A stretch of 8,412 nt of DNA, from assembly GCA_027858865.1 (NCBI GenBank), contig JAQIBW010000208.1, positions 1-8,412 of the forward strand, in the 5' to 3' direction. This stretch comes from Sulfurimonas sp. Lineage in GTDB: Bacteria > Campylobacterota > Campylobacteria > Campylobacterales > Sulfurimonadaceae. The notes beneath the pieces are model-generated. The model saw only the letters and a list, made by a program, of their open reading frames with translations, searched no databases and had not been told where the DNA came from. Shown piece by piece: positions 6,104 to 8,412 of the stretch. The position numbers and the translations under genes are program-made. Position 1 is the first letter of the stretch. Each line of letters opens with the position of its first letter.

Positions 6104-6884
6104 CAAATTTCAGTTTTTTAAGAGCCGCTTCTTCGTCATCTTGACGCATTAAAGATTCACCAACAAGAAACGCATCTACACCAGCTTTACTTAAATCTTC
6201 TAACTGACCATGCTCGTAGATGCCACTCTCTGCAACAATGATTTTACCATTTGGAATCATTGGAATTAGCTCATAACAAAGATTCATATTCATTTCAAAT
6301 GTTTGCAGATTTCTGTGGTTTATACCTATGATATCACTTCCAGCATATATCGCTTTAACAAGATCTGATTTATCATGAACTTCAACTAAGGCTTCCATAC
6401 CAAGGTGTCTTGTATATGCTAAAAGCTCTTTTAAATCTTTCTTGCTAAGTGCAGCAGCTATGAGAAGAATAAAGTCTGCACCATGAACCATAGCTTCTAA
6501 AATCTGATATTTAGAAACTATAAAGTCTTTTCTTAAAAGTGGAATTCCAACATATCTTCTGATTCCGCCAAGATAATCAAGTGAACCTTGAAAAAAGTGA
6601 GGTTCAGTAAGCACAGAAATAGCACTAGCCCCTCCTCTTTCATAAGCTTGAGCAATTTCTAAAGGATCAAAATTTTCACGAATAATACCCTTAGACGGAG
6701 AAGCTTTTTTAACCTCTGCAATAATTCTATATGGATCTTCTTCTGTCGCTTTTAAATATGGAAATACATCTCTTGGAGCTCTTGCATTAAAAGCAAGTGA
6801 ACGACCAAGCCAATCTAGTGAAAATTCTTTTTCTCTTTTTACTAAATCTTCTTTAGTCTTTTTTATAATGTCATCTAAAATCAT
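6099..6884 (-). CDS. trpC: Indole-3-glycerol phosphate synthase
   Basis: TrpC closes the indole ring, converting carboxyphenylamino-deoxyribulose phosphate to indole-3-glycerol phosphate in tryptophan synthesis. The 261-residue TIM-barrel protein is of the usual monofunctional length, with no fused TrpF domain. Catalytic and binding segments are intact: AEVKKASPSKG (56-66, Glu57 and Lys59), LLRKDFIVSKYQI (116-128, general-acid Lys119), LVEVHD (166-171, Glu168), IGINHRNLQTFE (186-197, Asn189), VAESGI (217-222) and the phosphate-binding FLVGESLMR (239-247). The ATG at 6882-6884 overlaps the stop of the preceding lipoprotein gene as ATGA, implying translational coupling. A poor GGGTAAG stands before a run of nine As that ends in the ATG. 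No other trp gene is present in the window, so the pathway genes are at least partly dispersed. Function is secure. Confidence 0.97.
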   Translation of the reverse strand: MILDDIIKKTKEDLVKREKEFSLDWLGRSLAFNARAPRDVFPYLKATEEDPYRIIAEVKKASPSKGIIRENFDPLEIAQAYERGGASAISVLTEPHFFQGSLDYLGGIRRYVGIPLLRKDFIVSKYQILEAMVHGADFILLIAAALSKKDLKELLAYTRHLGMEALVEVHDKSDLVKAIYAGSDIIGINHRNLQTFEMNMNLCYELIPMIPNGKIIVAESGIYEHGQLEDLSKAGVDAFLVGESLMRQDDEEAALKKLKFG

Positions 6885-8167
6885 TTTTTTTTCTTACCCT
6901 GAACTTTTTTATTTTTACATTTTTTTATGGTATCTACGTGTTTTAAAACTTCAGGATCATCCCCACCTTCCATTTTCTTTACTTTAGAAATAATGGTATA
7001 GGCTTTTTCACAATTTCCAAGTCTATAGTATCCCCAAGCTAGAGAATCAAGATAACAAGCCGATTTAGGCTCTATTTTAAGCGATTCTCTTATATAGCTC
7101 ATACCACCTTTAATGTCTATGGAGTGATCTATTAAAAGATATCCAAGATAATTTAAATATAGTGGTTTTTTTTCTACACTAACTACTTTTTTCAACTTCT
7201 TAATTACTGAGTCTTGCATCTTTTTATCAGCTTTATCTTTGAAGCTTTCATATTCAAAAATTGCACTTTGTCCAAGGTAGTTAATATCACCTATTTCATA
7301 ATATAGTTCTTTGGCTAGCTTTGAAGCTTGTTTATAGTTTTTTGCATTTATGTAGACTTGAAGGAGAAGTTCATTATCACTTCCACTCTTTTGCAAAAAG
7401 CTCATAAGTTTAATATACTCTTTTTTATAAGCATAGATTTGAACTATTTTCTTTGAAATTTCATCACTTTCTTCTAGCTCATACATTCTCAAATATACAG
7501 ATAAAAGACCGTCAATATCATTTTCATTTGAATAAAAACCTATTAGTCTTGTACAAATAATTTTTGAGCATCCATGCATTCTGGCATGAGTTTCTAGTTG
7601 AGCAATAGCTTCTTTATTTCTTTGTAAGTTCACATATAGGATGATTGACATTCTGTCTAAGATTCTTTCATTATAGTCTTTAGTGTAAGCACTCTCTAGG
7701 TACTTAAGAGCCGTGTCGTATTTTTTCTGTTTCACATATATTTCACTAACTAAAACATAGTCATTTACATCTTTTGACTCATCTACTAATTCTATTGCTA
7801 AAACTCTAGCCTCTTCATATTTTTGATCACCAATTAAAGCAACTATCTTTAATCTGATTAGTTTAAAATCTTCGATTTTACCATCTGTCTCAAGATCTAC
7901 TTTAGCGACGACATCAGCATTTTTATGTGCAGCCAAGTCATTTTGTAGTGATTTATAAAGGTACTCTTTTTTAGCTGATTTTTCATATAGTGAATTAAAT
8001 ATGCTTGAAGCTGAATTGTAGTCTTTTAACTCTTCTGCTCTTAGAGCAAAGAGTATATAAGCATCTTCTTGGGCAAAAGCTTTCTCATTTGGTTTTAAAG
8101 ACTCTGTTTTAGAAATACATCCACTAAAGAGTAGTGCTAAAAACAGAGATAAAAATATTTTAATCAT
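6881..8167 (-). CDS. TPR-repeat lipoprotein of unknown function
   Basis: Numbered from the ATG at 8167 (428 residues). It opens with a lipoprotein signal, MIKIFLSLFLALLFSGC, giving a lipidated Cys17 (the -3 residue is Phe rather than the usual Leu). The rest is a solenoid of helical pairs typical of tetratricopeptide repeats. The clearest are DYVLVSEIYVKQKKYDTALK (about 136-155) and two near the C-terminus: YLNYLGYLLIDHS (337-349), then CYLDSLAWGYYRLGNCEKAY (371-390), a signature common in exported bacterial TPR proteins. The C-terminus is lysine-rich (KCKNKKVQGKKKK). It probably acts as a membrane-anchored scaffold facing the periplasm; no partner can be named. An ATG at 8173 is also in frame, but AGGA (8175-8178) is 1 nt from it and 7 nt from the ATG at 8167. 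It overlaps the upstream gene by 8 bases and trpC by 4. There are no catalytic motifs. Confidence 0.88.
   Translation of the reverse strand: MIKIFLSLFLALLFSGCISKTESLKPNEKAFAQEDAYILFALRAEELKDYNSASSIFNSLYEKSAKKEYLYKSLQNDLAAHKNADVVAKVDLETDGKIEDFKLIRLKIVALIGDQKYEEARVLAIELVDESKDVNDYVLVSEIYVKQKKYDTALKYLESAYTKDYNERILDRMSIILYVNLQRNKEAIAQLETHARMHGCSKIICTRLIGFYSNENDIDGLLSVYLRMYELEESDEISKKIVQIYAYKKEYIKLMSFLQKSGSDNELLLQVYINAKNYKQASKLAKELYYEIGDINYLGQSAIFEYESFKDKADKKMQDSVIKKLKKVVSVEKKPLYLNYLGYLLIDHSIDIKGGMSYIRESLKIEPKSACYLDSLAWGYYRLGNCEKAYTIISKVKKMEGGDDPEVLKHVDTIKKCKNKKVQGKKKK
6884..6892 (-). repeat. Nine-base adenine run at the lipoprotein/trpC junction
   Basis: On the minus strand nine consecutive As encode the last lysines of the TPR lipoprotein, and the final A is the first base of the trpC ATG. 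Runs of this length can slip during replication or transcription. A one-base change would shift the lipoprotein stop and change the spacing before trpC. No direct evidence of variation is available from one sequence. Confidence 0.6.
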
Positions 8168-8412
8168 TATCATTTCCTATTATTCCCGGACACTCTTGCT
8201 TTAACTCATCTACCTTCTCTTTATAATAATCCCAAAAGGGAAAAGTTATACATTGAGAAGGACGAGCTTCATAAACTCTGCATCCGTTTATCTCTCTATC
8301 GTAAAATATACACTCATGTGAGCCATTATACTTTATCTCTTTTATAGAATACTTATAACCTTTTTTAAAAAGGTATTCATTTACAAAATCTCTAATATCT
8401 AAATCTAATAAT
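8160..8412 (-). CDS. YkgJ-type cysteine-cluster protein, C-terminal 83 residues (start outside window)
   Basis: An open frame enters from the right edge and ends with TAA at 8160-8162. The 83 visible residues carry cysteines at local positions 34, 44, 54 and 74 in the arrangement C-IFYDREING-C-RVYEARPSQ-C, then TFPFW. This matches the YkgJ (CxxCxxxxC) zinc- or iron-binding family, in which an N-terminal CxxC part completes the cluster; that part lies beyond the window. The metal and the biochemical role of the family are uncertain. The stop overlaps the start of the TPR lipoprotein gene as ATGATTAA, so the two are probably co-translated. The gene is the first visible member of the leftward unit ending in trpC. 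It was identified from its frame and motif only, because the start is missing. Confidence 0.85.
   Translation of the reverse strand, partial: LLDLDIRDFVNEYLFKKGYKYSIKEIKYNGSHECIFYDREINGCRVYEARPSQCITFPFWDYYKEKVDELKQECPGIIGNDND
8174..8178 (-). promoter_or_regulatory. Ribosome-binding site deciding the lipoprotein start
   Basis: The minus strand reads AGGAA directly before two in-frame ATGs. The AGGA core is only 1 nt from the ATG at 8173 but 7 nt from the ATG at 8167, which favours the shorter 428-residue product. Confidence 0.55.

Noticed and set aside
5918..6106. Minus-strand open frame of 62 codons
   Set aside because: It is antisense to the conserved C-terminal half of yqeY and its serine-rich product is a by-product of that gene's codons.
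1..8412. Search for CRISPR arrays, tRNA or rRNA genes, insertion sequences and attachment sites
   Set aside because: No spaced direct repeats, no tRNA-like clover-leaf or CCA-ended segment, no transposase-like frame and no flanking duplications were seen. Nearly all sequence is accounted for by coding regions.

Overview
The window is AT-rich and reads as a chromosomal segment of a free-living Campylobacterota (epsilonproteobacterium), most like Sulfurimonas or a close relative. This rests on the protein flavour (FlgH, TrpC, YqeY, a SulP transporter, PAS/c-di-GMP signalling), on the TTTAG-N-TA-N-AAT promoter cores and on a sigma-54 promoter in front of a flagellar ring gene. The genus is an inference. 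No mobile element, CRISPR array, tRNA or rRNA was seen, and no gene looks recently acquired.

Layout, left to right. (1) Positions 1-1558, minus strand: the N-terminal 519 residues of a PAS-PAS-GGDEF-EAL cyclic-di-GMP protein whose C-terminus lies beyond the window. (2) Positions 1559-1723: a divergent promoter region with the same 13-base promoter core in both orientations. (3) Positions 1724-3262, plus strand: a SulP anion transporter with a C-terminal STAS domain and a TTG start. (4) Positions 3263-3394: convergent intergenic space with two hairpins, one suited to each strand. (5) Positions 3395-5576, minus strand: a two-gene unit, flgH (flagellar L-ring lipoprotein) followed, with overlapping reading frames, by an exported transglutaminase-fold protein of unknown role. 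(6) Positions 5577-5642: a 66-base divergent spacer where a well-formed sigma-54 promoter for flgH is interleaved with the promoter of yqeY. (7) Positions 5643-6086, plus strand: a GatB/YqeY-domain protein. It converges on trpC and shares with it a 17-bp stem-loop that contains both stop codons. (8) Positions 6099-8412, minus strand: a tightly overlapping unit transcribed right to left, made of the end of a YkgJ-type cysteine-cluster protein, a TPR lipoprotein and trpC (indole-3-glycerol phosphate synthase).

How the genes relate. flgH and its downstream partner probably share one sigma-54-driven transcript, so the transglutaminase-fold protein is the best candidate in the window for an uncharacterised function, possibly linked to the flagellum or cell envelope. 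The trpC unit is held together by overlaps (ATGA at one junction, ATGATTAA at the other) rather than by obvious common function. No complete new multi-gene system is evident. The most informative points are the sigma-54/yqeY promoter overlap, the flgH-coupled transglutaminase-fold protein and the degenerate cyclase domain.
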